A stretch of DNA of 12,200 nt from Geobacillus icigianus (lineage in GTDB: Bacteria > Bacillota > Bacilli > Bacillales > Anoxybacillaceae), in assembly GCF_000750005.1 (NCBI RefSeq), contig NZ_JPYA01000050.1, forward strand, positions 1-12,200, given 5' to 3'. The translations under genes and the position numbers were made by a program. Positions 7,801-12,200 of this stretch are shown here, piece by piece. The notes below the pieces were generated by a model. It was not told where the DNA came from, did no database searches, and saw nothing but the letters and a program-made list of their open reading frames with translations. How positions within the stretch are numbered: position 1 is the first letter of the stretch; every line of letters begins with the position of its first letter.

Positions 7801-8045
7801 TGTGTTAAGACGTTTTCACGGGTGAGCAGACGGCGAATGCGCTCAAGCCGATGCCTGCGGCGGCGCAGACGACGCCGGGCTGAGCGGGCGAGGCGTCGAG
7901 GGAGAGCTAGTGATTCTCCCGTTTGCGGGTTTTCTGCTCTGTCAAAGATGCGGACGCCCAAATCTTCGATACGAGGAAGATCCAGATTAATGACTGCCCA
8001 GCCGACAGATGTAATACCGATATCGAGGCCGATTTTGTATCTCAC
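4782..8045 (-). CDS. cas9: CRISPR-associated endonuclease Cas9, type II-C (GeoCas9-like)
   Basis: The 1,087-residue RNA-guided DNA endonuclease has the compact type II-C layout. RuvC-I has D8 in GLDIGITSVGWA, followed by an arginine-rich bridge helix (about 50-78). A recognition lobe spans about 80-470. RuvC-II has E500 (SIHIELARDLS). HNH has D581 and H582 (VEVDHVIPYSRSL) and a downstream N605. RuvC-III has H720 and D723 (DLHHAVDAAIVA). A WED/PAM-interacting region fills the last 300 residues. Length and both catalytic positions agree with what I recall of GeoCas9 (D8, H582), whose PAM is reported as N4CRAA; the PAM of this copy cannot be read from the window. The start is GTG at 8045, after GGGAGGGGATCGAA. 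The tracrRNA terminator is 32 nt upstream, which leaves no room for a separate promoter. The last 71 nt overlap cas1. Confidence 0.98.
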   Translation of the reverse strand: MRYKIGLDIGITSVGWAVINLDLPRIEDLGVRIFDRAENPQTGESLALPRRLARSARRRLRRRRHRLERIRRLLTRENVLTQEELDKLFEKKHEIDVWQLRVEALDRKLNNDELARVLLHLAKRRGFKSNRKSERSNKENSTMLKHIEENRSILTGYRTVGEMIVRDPKFVLHKRNKGENYTNTIARDDLEREIQLIFARQREFGNMICTEAFENEYIAIWSSQRPVASKDDIEKKVGFCTFEPKEKRAPKATYTFQSFIAWEHINKLRLVSPSGTRELTDEERRLLYEQAFQKNKLTYHDIRTLLHLPDDTYFKGIVYDWGEPLKQNENIRFLELDAYHQIRKTVDKVYGRGKSSSFLPIDFDTFGYALTLFKDDAHIRSYLRNEYEQNGKRIANLANKVYDNELIEELLNLSFTKFGHLSLKALRNILPYMEQGEVYSSACERAGYTFTGPTKKQKTVLLPTIPPIANPVVMRALTQARKVVNAIIKKYGSPVSIHIELARDLSQTFDERKKTKKEQDENRKRNETAIRQLIEYGLTRNPTGHDIVKFKLWSEQNGRCAYSLQPIEIKRLLEPGYVEVDHVIPYSRSLDDSYTNKVLVLTKENREKGNRIPAEYLGVGTERWQQFETFVLTNKQFSKKKRDRLLRLHYDENEEAEWKNRSLNDTRYISRFFANFIREHLKFADSDDKQKVYTVNGGVTAHLRSRWDFNKNREESDLHHAVDAAIVACTTLSDIARVTAFYQRREQAKELAKKTEPHFPQPWPHFADELRARLSKNPKESIKALNLGNYDNEKLESLQPVFVSRMPKRSVTGAAHQETLRRYIGIDERSGKIQTVVKTKLSEIKLDASGHFPMYGKESDPRTYEAIRLRLLEHNNDPRKAFQEPLYKPKKNGELGPIIRTVKIIDTKNQVIPLNDGKTVAYNSNIVRVDVFEKDGKYYCVPVYTMDIMKKVLPNKAIEPNKPYSEWKEMTEDYTFRFSLYPNDLIRIELPREKTVKTTAGHEINIKDVFVYYKTIDSATGGLELISHDNSFSLRGIGSRTLKRFEKYQVDVLGNIYKVRGEKRVGLASSAHPETRETIRPLQSTRD

Positions 8046-8077
8046 TTCGATCCCCTCCCATAACGGAATAATGTAGT

Positions 8078-8110
8078 AAAAAAGACCTTAGCGTTTTCCG
8101 CCAAGGTCTT
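8078..8110 (-). terminator. tracrRNA terminator
   Basis: On the minus strand AAGACCTT (8110-8103) pairs with AAGGTCTT (8089-8082), extended inwards by GCG/CGC. The T tract at 8083-8078 overlaps the base of the stem. It separates the tracrRNA from the cas9 start at 8045. Confidence 0.88.
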
Positions 8111-8200
8111 CGTTTGCCTAAGAGTGGGGAATGCCCGCCAAAAGCGGGCGATAGGCGATCCCCAACGCCGCGGGTCATTCTGCCCAGGCAGAAAGCCCTT

Positions 8201-8236
8201 ATCATAGTAACCCTGAGACCATTGCTGTGGTATGAT
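8201..8236 (-). repeat. Anti-repeat of the tracrRNA (degenerate II-C repeat)
   Basis: On the plus strand this 36-nt stretch matches the II-C repeat at 29 of 36 positions. The differences are at repeat positions 1, 9, 10, 19, 20, 23 and 34. In the RNA duplex, positions 1, 19 and 20 become G-U pairs. Positions 9-10 form the internal bulge common in repeat:anti-repeat duplexes, and 23 and 34 are mismatches. The 5' third of the repeat pairs well, in the part expected to remain in mature guides. Confidence 0.93.
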
Positions 8237-8245
8237 CCTATTACT

Positions 8246-8274
8246 ATAATAATGCACATATTTGGAAAATGCAA
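8246..8274 (-). promoter_or_regulatory. Putative tracrRNA promoter
   Basis: On the minus strand TTGCAT (8274-8269) is separated by 17 nt from TATTAT (8251-8246). The -10 matches consensus at five of six positions and the -35 at three of six. Initiation about 7 nt later would fall near 8239, just ahead of the anti-repeat, which is the expected start of a short tracrRNA. Confidence 0.6.
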
Positions 8275-8536
8275 GTTCTTTTTCTATACTTTCATGGACG
8301 ACTGGGCGGAACGGGCGCGTTGGAGAGGCGATTCCGTATTCGCTGCTTCAGCGGATGAAATGGGCGGGGGAATAGAGGGGCAACCGTTGGATGAAACGAT
8401 GACAGGTGATGAACAGAAGGTGTCCCACGTTTTGTGGACACCTTCTTTCATGTTCAATGTCGCCAGAGCGCTTCGTGTCGATATAGTGCTTCCGGCTGAG
8501 TGAGGTGCCCATCTCAGTTGGATGCCGCTAAGTCGC
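8275..8536. other. Intergenic region between MFS gene and tracrRNA promoter
   Basis: I see no convincing gene here. Open frames lack plausible start signals and family features. The region holds a strong inverted repeat, GAAGGTGTCC at 8416-8425 with GGACACCTTC at 8436-8445, loop of 10 nt. It has only a short T run on the plus side (8446-8448) and none on the minus side. It may attenuate read-through from the MFS gene towards the tracrRNA, but it is not a canonical terminator. Smaller inverted repeats (CTAAG/CTTAG) lie near 8528-8539. Confidence 0.5.
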
Positions 8537-9775
8537 TTAGTGCCGGCTATGAAGGCGATGCGTCCACGCGGCGAGTTTTTCTTTCATCTCCTCGCGCCAT
8601 GGGGTGGATGCACGGCGGTGGGCATAGCCGACCAAGGCGCCGGTGACGATCAACAAGAGACCGGACAAGGCGAAAATCGAAGCGATGGAAAACAGGCCGG
8701 CGATGGCGCCCGCGGCCGTTGGACCGGTCAAGTTGCCGAGGAAGCGGCTGCTGGCGGTGACGCCGAACACCCTCCCTTGAATGCGGCGTGGGCTTTGCGC
8801 GTTGATGAGCGCCTGAAGGGCAGGCCATACGCCGCCGACGACTAGCCCTTGCAGGAAGCGCCATACGTACAAGGCGTAAATGTGGTCTGTCCAGACTTGC
8901 GGCAAGGCGAACAAGCCGGAGAGAACAAGCAAAATCGGCAATGTTTTCTCCTGCCCGATCCGGTCGCCGAGCTTCCCTAAATACGGCGCACCGATGATCG
9001 TGGCGATGCCGGTGATCGATGAGGCGAGGCCGGATAAAAAGGCGAGATTGCTAGTGTGGCCGACTAACGATTGGACAAAAATCGTCATCATCGAGTTGAC
9101 GCCGAGAACGGCGATTTGCACGAGAAACGTGGCGACAAACAAGATGATGAGCGGCCGGTGTTCGAACACGTCTTTGAAGCTCGCCTTGTTTTCTTCTGTC
9201 TGCGGCACGACCGGGTCTTTTTCGAGCCAAAAGATGACGGGCAAGAGGGTAAGCAAAATGCAAAGCCCGGTCACTAAAAACACCGGGCGGAAGCCGAACA
9301 AGTCGGACAAAGCACCACCGATGAGCGGCCCGATAATGTTTCCGGCGATGCTTCCGGTTTGCAGCGTCCCGAGCGCTTCGCCGCTATGGTCTTTCGGGAC
9401 GACGCGGGCCAAATAGGAAAACGAGACGGTGATGAAGCCGGAGAAAAAGCCGACAAGAAACCGAAGCACAAGAAGCGCCGTGGGCGACGTGGCCAACGCC
9501 ATGCAGGCGGTGATCAAACCCATGCCGATTCCGGCGCGAATCAAATTGGCGCGCTGGCCATATTTATCGGCAAACATTCCCCAAATCGGCGCCATGATGG
9601 CCGCCGATAAGAAGGTGGCGGAAAAGACAAGCCCGGTCCACATGCTTAAGGCATGATGCTCAGTGACACCCATTTGCCATAAGAAAAGCGATAAAAAGGG
9701 AATGACCATCGTCATTCCGGCCGACACCATAAAATTGCACAGCCATAAAATGCGGACGCTTCGTTTCCAGTCCAT
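8537..9775 (-). CDS. MFS drug/multidrug efflux transporter, MdtG-like
   Basis: The 412-residue integral membrane protein of the major facilitator superfamily shows twelve hydrophobic segments in two halves (about 9-32, 44-66, 78-98, 100-123, 138-158, 164-184; then 210-235, 244-265, 278-296, 300-322, 342-362, 366-386). A charged central loop spans 185-207. Motif A is clear in the loop after helix 2 (GMFADKYGQR, 66-75), and its second-half counterpart is LGKLGDRIGQEK (266-277). The N-terminus (WKR...MVIPFLSLF...MWTGLVFSATFL) resembles the proton-driven exporter MdtG. The substrate is not predictable from sequence. The ATG at 9775 follows AGGAGAT. An extended -10 (TGCTAAAAT, minus strand, 9821-9813) lies about 40 nt further upstream without a good -35. 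The gene is transcribed towards the tracrRNA-cas9 operon but looks like an ordinary resident gene. Confidence 0.93.
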   Translation of the reverse strand: MDWKRSVRILWLCNFMVSAGMTMVIPFLSLFLWQMGVTEHHALSMWTGLVFSATFLSAAIMAPIWGMFADKYGQRANLIRAGIGMGLITACMALATSPTALLVLRFLVGFFSGFITVSFSYLARVVPKDHSGEALGTLQTGSIAGNIIGPLIGGALSDLFGFRPVFLVTGLCILLTLLPVIFWLEKDPVVPQTEENKASFKDVFEHRPLIILFVATFLVQIAVLGVNSMMTIFVQSLVGHTSNLAFLSGLASSITGIATIIGAPYLGKLGDRIGQEKTLPILLVLSGLFALPQVWTDHIYALYVWRFLQGLVVGGVWPALQALINAQSPRRIQGRVFGVTASSRFLGNLTGPTAAGAIAGLFSIASIFALSGLLLIVTGALVGYAHRRASTPWREEMKEKLAAWTHRLHSRH

Positions 9776-9881
9776 GCGGGGTCATCTCCTGGATTATTTC
9801 GTTTCTCTAATAATTTTAGCACAATGGAAAAGAAGAGGGAATGATTTTGCTCACGCGTGACAGGGGAGCGAACAAACCAAT

Positions 9882-9906
9882 CCCCCTTGCCGGGCAGGCA
9901 AGGGGG
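9882..9906 (-). terminator. Putative terminator after the PspA-like gene
   Basis: CCCCCTTGCC (9882-9891) pairs perfectly with GGCAAGGGGG (9897-9906) around a 5-nt loop. On the minus strand it is followed by ATTGGTTTGTT, a T-rich but broken tract. It lies 28 nt after the stop of the gene ending at 9935 and before the MFS promoter region. Confidence 0.6.
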
Positions 9907-9934
9907 TCATCTATGTCAAAAGGGGGGAGGGGGA

Positions 9935-10696
9935 TTACGCGTTCGTCGCTTGGGCTTCTTTCCATTTTGCCAGCTCACGTTCCACTTCTTCCTCAAACGG
10001 CACAGGGGACAATGCAGTGTTCGCTCCGAAACGGGCGGCGGCCGCTTCCGCTTCTAAGGCGATGACGCGCTCTTCCATGCGGGCGAAGCCGCGCAGCGCT
10101 TCATCAGCGGAAAACGAAGTGAGCGCCGTGTCGATTTGCTTGAGCGCCTGGGCGGCGTTGACGCGAGCGGTGAGCTCAAGCTGCTTGGCGGCGAGCTCGT
10201 CATACCGTTCGCGCAGCTCCTGAAGACGGCGGGCCACCTCGGCGGTTTTCGCTTTGATCGCATCGTATTGTTGCTTATAGGCTTCCCGCTTTTTCTCGTG
10301 CAGCAGTTTGTCGCGCAGTGCCAGCTTGGCGACCGCTTCTTCGTTGCGTTCGAGCGCCAGTGCAATCAGCACCCATTTCGGCAACAAGGCGGCGACCCCT
10401 AAGGTGACCAGCGCCCAACCGATCCAGCGCTTTGACCGCTTCATCGCGAGCCATACGGCGCCAACGCCGATAAGCAGCAAGGGGATGACCCACAGGAACA
10501 AGCTTGGAAGCATCCAGCCTGCGCGCGGCCCCATGTCGAATGCCTGACGGTGGTGCCAAACGCCGCCATGCACGCCGTCAAACGGAACCTCGGGGCGTCC
10601 GTGCGCCATCGCTTCATGCGGCGTGAGCCCATGAAGCAAGCTGACCCCAACGAGCGCCACAAGCACGAGCCAAACGACTGCTCGAGTTTTCTTCAA
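9935..10696 (-). CDS. Membrane-anchored coiled-coil protein with PspA/IM30-like segment
   Basis: The product is 253 residues from a TTG start at 10696. An in-frame GTG exists at 10705, but it overlaps the AGGAGG Shine-Dalgarno (10710-10705). That site stands 8 nt before the TTG, and the TTG gives a normal export start, MKKTRAVVWLVLVALVG. Residues 3-21 form a signal peptide or first helix. A histidine- and glycine-rich stretch follows, then hydrophobic helices at about 63-84 and 91-111, then a long charged helix to about 225. Within it, SADEALRGFARMEERVIALEAEAAAAR resembles the C-terminal helices of PspA/IM30 membrane-stress proteins. That suggests a role at the membrane surface, but the fusion to membrane helices is not standard PspA, and I cannot name a function. 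Possible -10 (TACAAT, minus strand, 10745-10740). Confidence 0.72.
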   Translation of the reverse strand: MKKTRAVVWLVLVALVGVSLLHGLTPHEAMAHGRPEVPFDGVHGGVWHHRQAFDMGPRAGWMLPSLFLWVIPLLLIGVGAVWLAMKRSKRWIGWALVTLGVAALLPKWVLIALALERNEEAVAKLALRDKLLHEKKREAYKQQYDAIKAKTAEVARRLQELRERYDELAAKQLELTARVNAAQALKQIDTALTSFSADEALRGFARMEERVIALEAEAAAARFGANTALSPVPFEEEVERELAKWKEAQATNA

Positions 10697-10704
10697 TCCT
10701 CTCA

Positions 10705-10710
10705 CCTCCT
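10705..10710 (-). promoter_or_regulatory. Ribosome binding site that decides the start at 10696
   Basis: AGGAGG on the minus strand, in the context AAAAGGAGGTGA. It overlaps the candidate GTG (10705-10703), ruling that codon out as an efficient start, and stands 8 nt from the TTG at 10696-10694. Confidence 0.75.
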
Positions 10711-10876
10711 TTTCCGTGGTGGACTGGCTTACGGTTTGTATTGTAGAAGGGGAAGGAGAAAATTAGGTGAAAAGCGAATGTTTTTTAAAGGAATTTTACA
10801 CATATCATCCATTAGGGGGATCCGCGCAAGATGGACGGTGATTTTCGTATGACATTGTGGGGGAGGAAGGAAAGAC

Positions 10877-11260
10877 GTGGTTCGGTCGTATGGGCTTGAT
10901 GTGGGCGGCGCTTTGTTGGTGTTGTTGTTTTCCTTTTTGTTTCCAACGTTTAATGTCGGATATTATGCGTACGGCTCGTTTCTCGCATTTGCCATCGGCT
11001 CGTTGATCGTCGGCTTGGCGAGAATTCGATGGCATCCACAGGCGCGATTTGGCGGTACTCTGATCGGTTCGCTCCTCATCATCGCGATCTCTGTCCTCAT
11101 CATCCGCCTGTTTCCGATCGAAATCCGCGATGCCGGCGACTTGGTCATGCCCTATGTCAATGCCGTTATGAATGCGTTGATTTATTTTCTGATGATGAAC
11201 GCCCTCCACTTGTGGCATCGCCTAGTAGCGGGCAACGTTTCGTTTTGGAAAAAACGGTGA
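10877..11260 (+). CDS. Small integral membrane protein, unknown function
   Basis: The 127-residue protein has about four hydrophobic segments (8-28, 33-50, 58-79, 90-112). The loops are short and the C-terminal tail is basic (LWHRLVAGNVSFWKKR). It starts at GTG 10877 after GGGAGGAAGG, a strong ribosome binding site. I recognise no family motif or catalytic residue. It is divergent from the coiled-coil protein gene at 9935-10696, with about 180 bp between them that must hold both promoters. It is followed by a clear terminator, so it is probably a single-gene unit. The good translation start, coherent hydrophobic profile and terminator support a real gene. Confidence 0.78.
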   Translation: MVRSYGLDVGGALLVLLFSFLFPTFNVGYYAYGSFLAFAIGSLIVGLARIRWHPQARFGGTLIGSLLIIAISVLIIRLFPIEIRDAGDLVMPYVNAVMNALIYFLMMNALHLWHRLVAGNVSFWKKR

Positions 11261-11285
11261 AGCGGATCATGTGGCCGTCGTAAAC

Positions 11286-11318
11286 AAAAGGCGCCCCAGT
11301 CTGCCTAGAGCGCCTTTT
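11286..11318 (+). terminator. Rho-independent terminator
   Basis: AAAAGGCGC (11286-11294) pairs with GCGCCTTTT (11310-11318), loop of 15 nt. The flanking A and T runs suit termination of the membrane protein gene ending at 11260. Confidence 0.82.
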
Positions 11319-11350
11319 CCTTCAAAAGTCCGAGCGCCGTGTTCTAACGC

Positions 11351-11479
11351 CTAATCAAGTGAATACACGAACCCTAAGTTGATCGGTTTTCGATCATAAA
11401 TATCTGACCCGGATGAGTAGCCGTATGTGAACCCTGCCTCTTTAAGAGCTGAAATGGAAAATGATCCTGTTATTATCAA
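11351..11479 (-). pseudogene. Possible 3' remnant of an unidentified gene
   Basis: On the minus strand about 42 codons read ITGSFSISALKEAGF, then TYGYSSGSDIYDRKP, then INLGFVYSLD and a stop at 11353-11351. The composition looks protein-like. The frame is closed by a TAG just upstream (11482-11480), and no start signal is seen. It may be the surviving C-terminus of a gene lost during rearrangement near the adjacent insertion sequence. The rest of 11319-11603 shows nothing I can support. Confidence 0.25.
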
Positions 11480-11603
11480 CTAGGTGAAGTTTAGTGGAAT
11501 TCTGATCTTCCGTTCAAACCAAATTTACTTGTGATTGGGTACGCAAAGGATACGAAGGATGTTTTTGGTAATGCCAACTTTGTACGTGCGAGGTGAACTT
11601 CCC

Positions 11604-11795
11604 ATGAGGAAACGTTATGGTTTGTTGTCTATTCTTCTTTTATGCATATGCGGAGCAGTTATGTTCTTTCAAACATCTGAAAAAACAGATTTCAATCGGA
11701 AGAAAACAGAAGTCATTCGAGTAACAAGCAGGACAGAAAATTTTTCGAGCATTCATGAAATTCGAGACGAAAGGAAAATCAATAGAATACTGTAG
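11604..11795 (+). CDS. Hypothetical short exported protein or truncated gene start
   Basis: The 63-codon frame starts at ATG 11604, with GAGGTGA (11590-11596) 7 nt upstream. The N-terminus MRKRYGLLSILLLCICGAVMFF is a basic stretch followed by a hydrophobic segment. It has two cysteines (C15, C17) at a position where a lipoprotein cleavage site could lie, though the match to the lipobox is imperfect. The remaining 40 residues are polar and charged (KKTEVIRVTSRTENFSSIHE) and match nothing I know. The stop is 57 bp before the transposase stop on the other strand. It could be a small membrane or lipoprotein gene, or the beginning of a longer gene truncated by the neighbouring insertion sequence. 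Confidence 0.45.
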   Translation: MRKRYGLLSILLLCICGAVMFFQTSEKTDFNRKKTEVIRVTSRTENFSSIHEIRDERKINRIL

Positions 11796-11851
11796 ATGAG
11801 CATTTTTCATTACAATAATTTCCATGCCCTAAGAGACAAACAGGGGACCCC

Positions 11852-12200
11852 TTAGGCGACATGGAGCTGTTTTTTGATCACATCAATGGGAATATCTTGC
11901 TTCGCGGCATCGTAGATGAACTCGACGACGCTGTGCCCTTTCCGAGACCGAAGAAGCTCCAGGCCGGAAGAGAGGTCTTGCTGAGATTCGGCGATGCTGT
12001 ATACGCAGGCTAAGAGCACCACGGCCCAATACCGTTTCACCGCCCGAATGTGACGAACACGGTACCCATCGAGCTTCAGCTGGTCTTTGGCCTGCCGGAA
12101 AAAGCATTCGATCGTCCAGCGCTGGGCATAATAACGCAAGATCTCTTCATCGCCTAGCTCCCGGTCGGTGCTCAAGACGACATGGAGATGATCTGGCGTC
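11852..12200 (-). CDS. IS4-type transposase, C-terminal part (runs off window)
   Basis: The frame is open from the right edge to a TAA at 11854-11852. It gives about 115 residues, including the edge residues TPDHLHVVLSTDRELGDEE. It contains YAQRWTIECFFRQAK, which fits the Y-(2)-R-(3)-E-(6)-K signature of IS4-superfamily DDE transposases; the E is the third catalytic acid. The N-terminal part with the two catalytic aspartates lies outside the window. The TTG near 12175 is internal, not a start. Downstream, 11820-11850 should hold the terminal inverted repeat of the element, but with one end visible I cannot define it. Confidence 0.85.
   Translation of the reverse strand, partial: TPDHLHVVLSTDRELGDEEILRYYAQRWTIECFFRQAKDQLKLDGYRVRHIRAVKRYWAVVLLACVYSIAESQQDLSSGLELLRSRKGHSVVEFIYDAAKQDIPIDVIKKQLHVA

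Larger units (their letters stand above)
8078..8239 (-). ncRNA. tracrRNA of the type II-C system
   Basis: The transcript reads leftwards from about 8239, opening with the anti-repeat (8236-8201). It then has a small perfect hairpin TTCTGCC/GGCAGAA (8193-8178), a larger hairpin region with GCCCGC/GCGGGC inside TGGGGA/TCCCCA, and a terminator at 8110-8078. It pairs with the repeat half of each crRNA, and the duplex plus 3' hairpins are held by Cas9. The ends are estimated from the promoter and the T tract, giving about 160 nt. It lies directly upstream of cas9 on the same strand. Confidence 0.9.

Noticed and set aside
8114..8503. Plus-strand 129-codon open frame opposite the tracrRNA
   Set aside because: It runs through the tracrRNA hairpins and anti-repeat on the other strand and contains the 8416-8445 inverted repeat; no family features.
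8880..9416. Plus-strand 178-codon open frame opposite the MFS gene
   Set aside because: It is antisense to a well-supported transporter, has low-complexity composition and no upstream ribosome binding site.

Overview
The window looks like a chromosomal defence island of a thermophilic Geobacillus-type Firmicute, probably G. stearothermophilus or a close relative. The main evidence is the 1,087-residue type II-C Cas9. Its length, N-terminal RuvC aspartate (D8), HNH histidine (H582) and C-terminal tail agree with what I recall of GeoCas9. AGGAGG-like ribosome binding sites and frequent GTG/TTG starts also fit.

Layout. Positions 1-1329 hold the distal part of a CRISPR array of type I/III character (30-nt repeats ending ATTGAAAC, 35-41-nt spacers). 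It is read rightwards; its leader and cas genes lie outside the window. A PD-(D/E)XK nuclease of the Rpn/transposase-like family follows (1409-2317). Next comes a complete type II-C locus. Its array (2609-3541, 36-nt repeats, 30-nt spacers) is transcribed rightwards. It converges on an operon on the minus strand, cas9-cas1-cas2 (8045 to 3640), preceded by a tracrRNA gene (about 8239 to 8078). A symmetrical hairpin at 3550-3586 can terminate both the array and the operon. Every II-C repeat ends in an extended -10 promoter, so each crRNA can be started on its own. The tracrRNA pairs with the repeat part of the crRNA, and Cas9 uses that duplex to cut DNA. Cas1 and Cas2 acquire new spacers.

The most unusual structure is a 496-bp transposon-like element (2691-3186) with 15-bp perfect terminal inverted repeats. 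It sits inside the second repeat of the II-C array and is flanked by a 5-bp duplication (CCTGA). It carries no transposase but many hairpins. Removing it with one target copy restores a perfect repeat.

The right third carries an MdtG-like MFS exporter (8537-9775, minus), a membrane-anchored coiled-coil protein with a PspA/IM30-like segment (9935-10696, minus) and a small four-helix membrane protein (10877-11260, plus). It ends in a degenerate stretch leading to the 3' end of an IS4-type transposase that runs off the right edge. I found no tRNA or rRNA gene.
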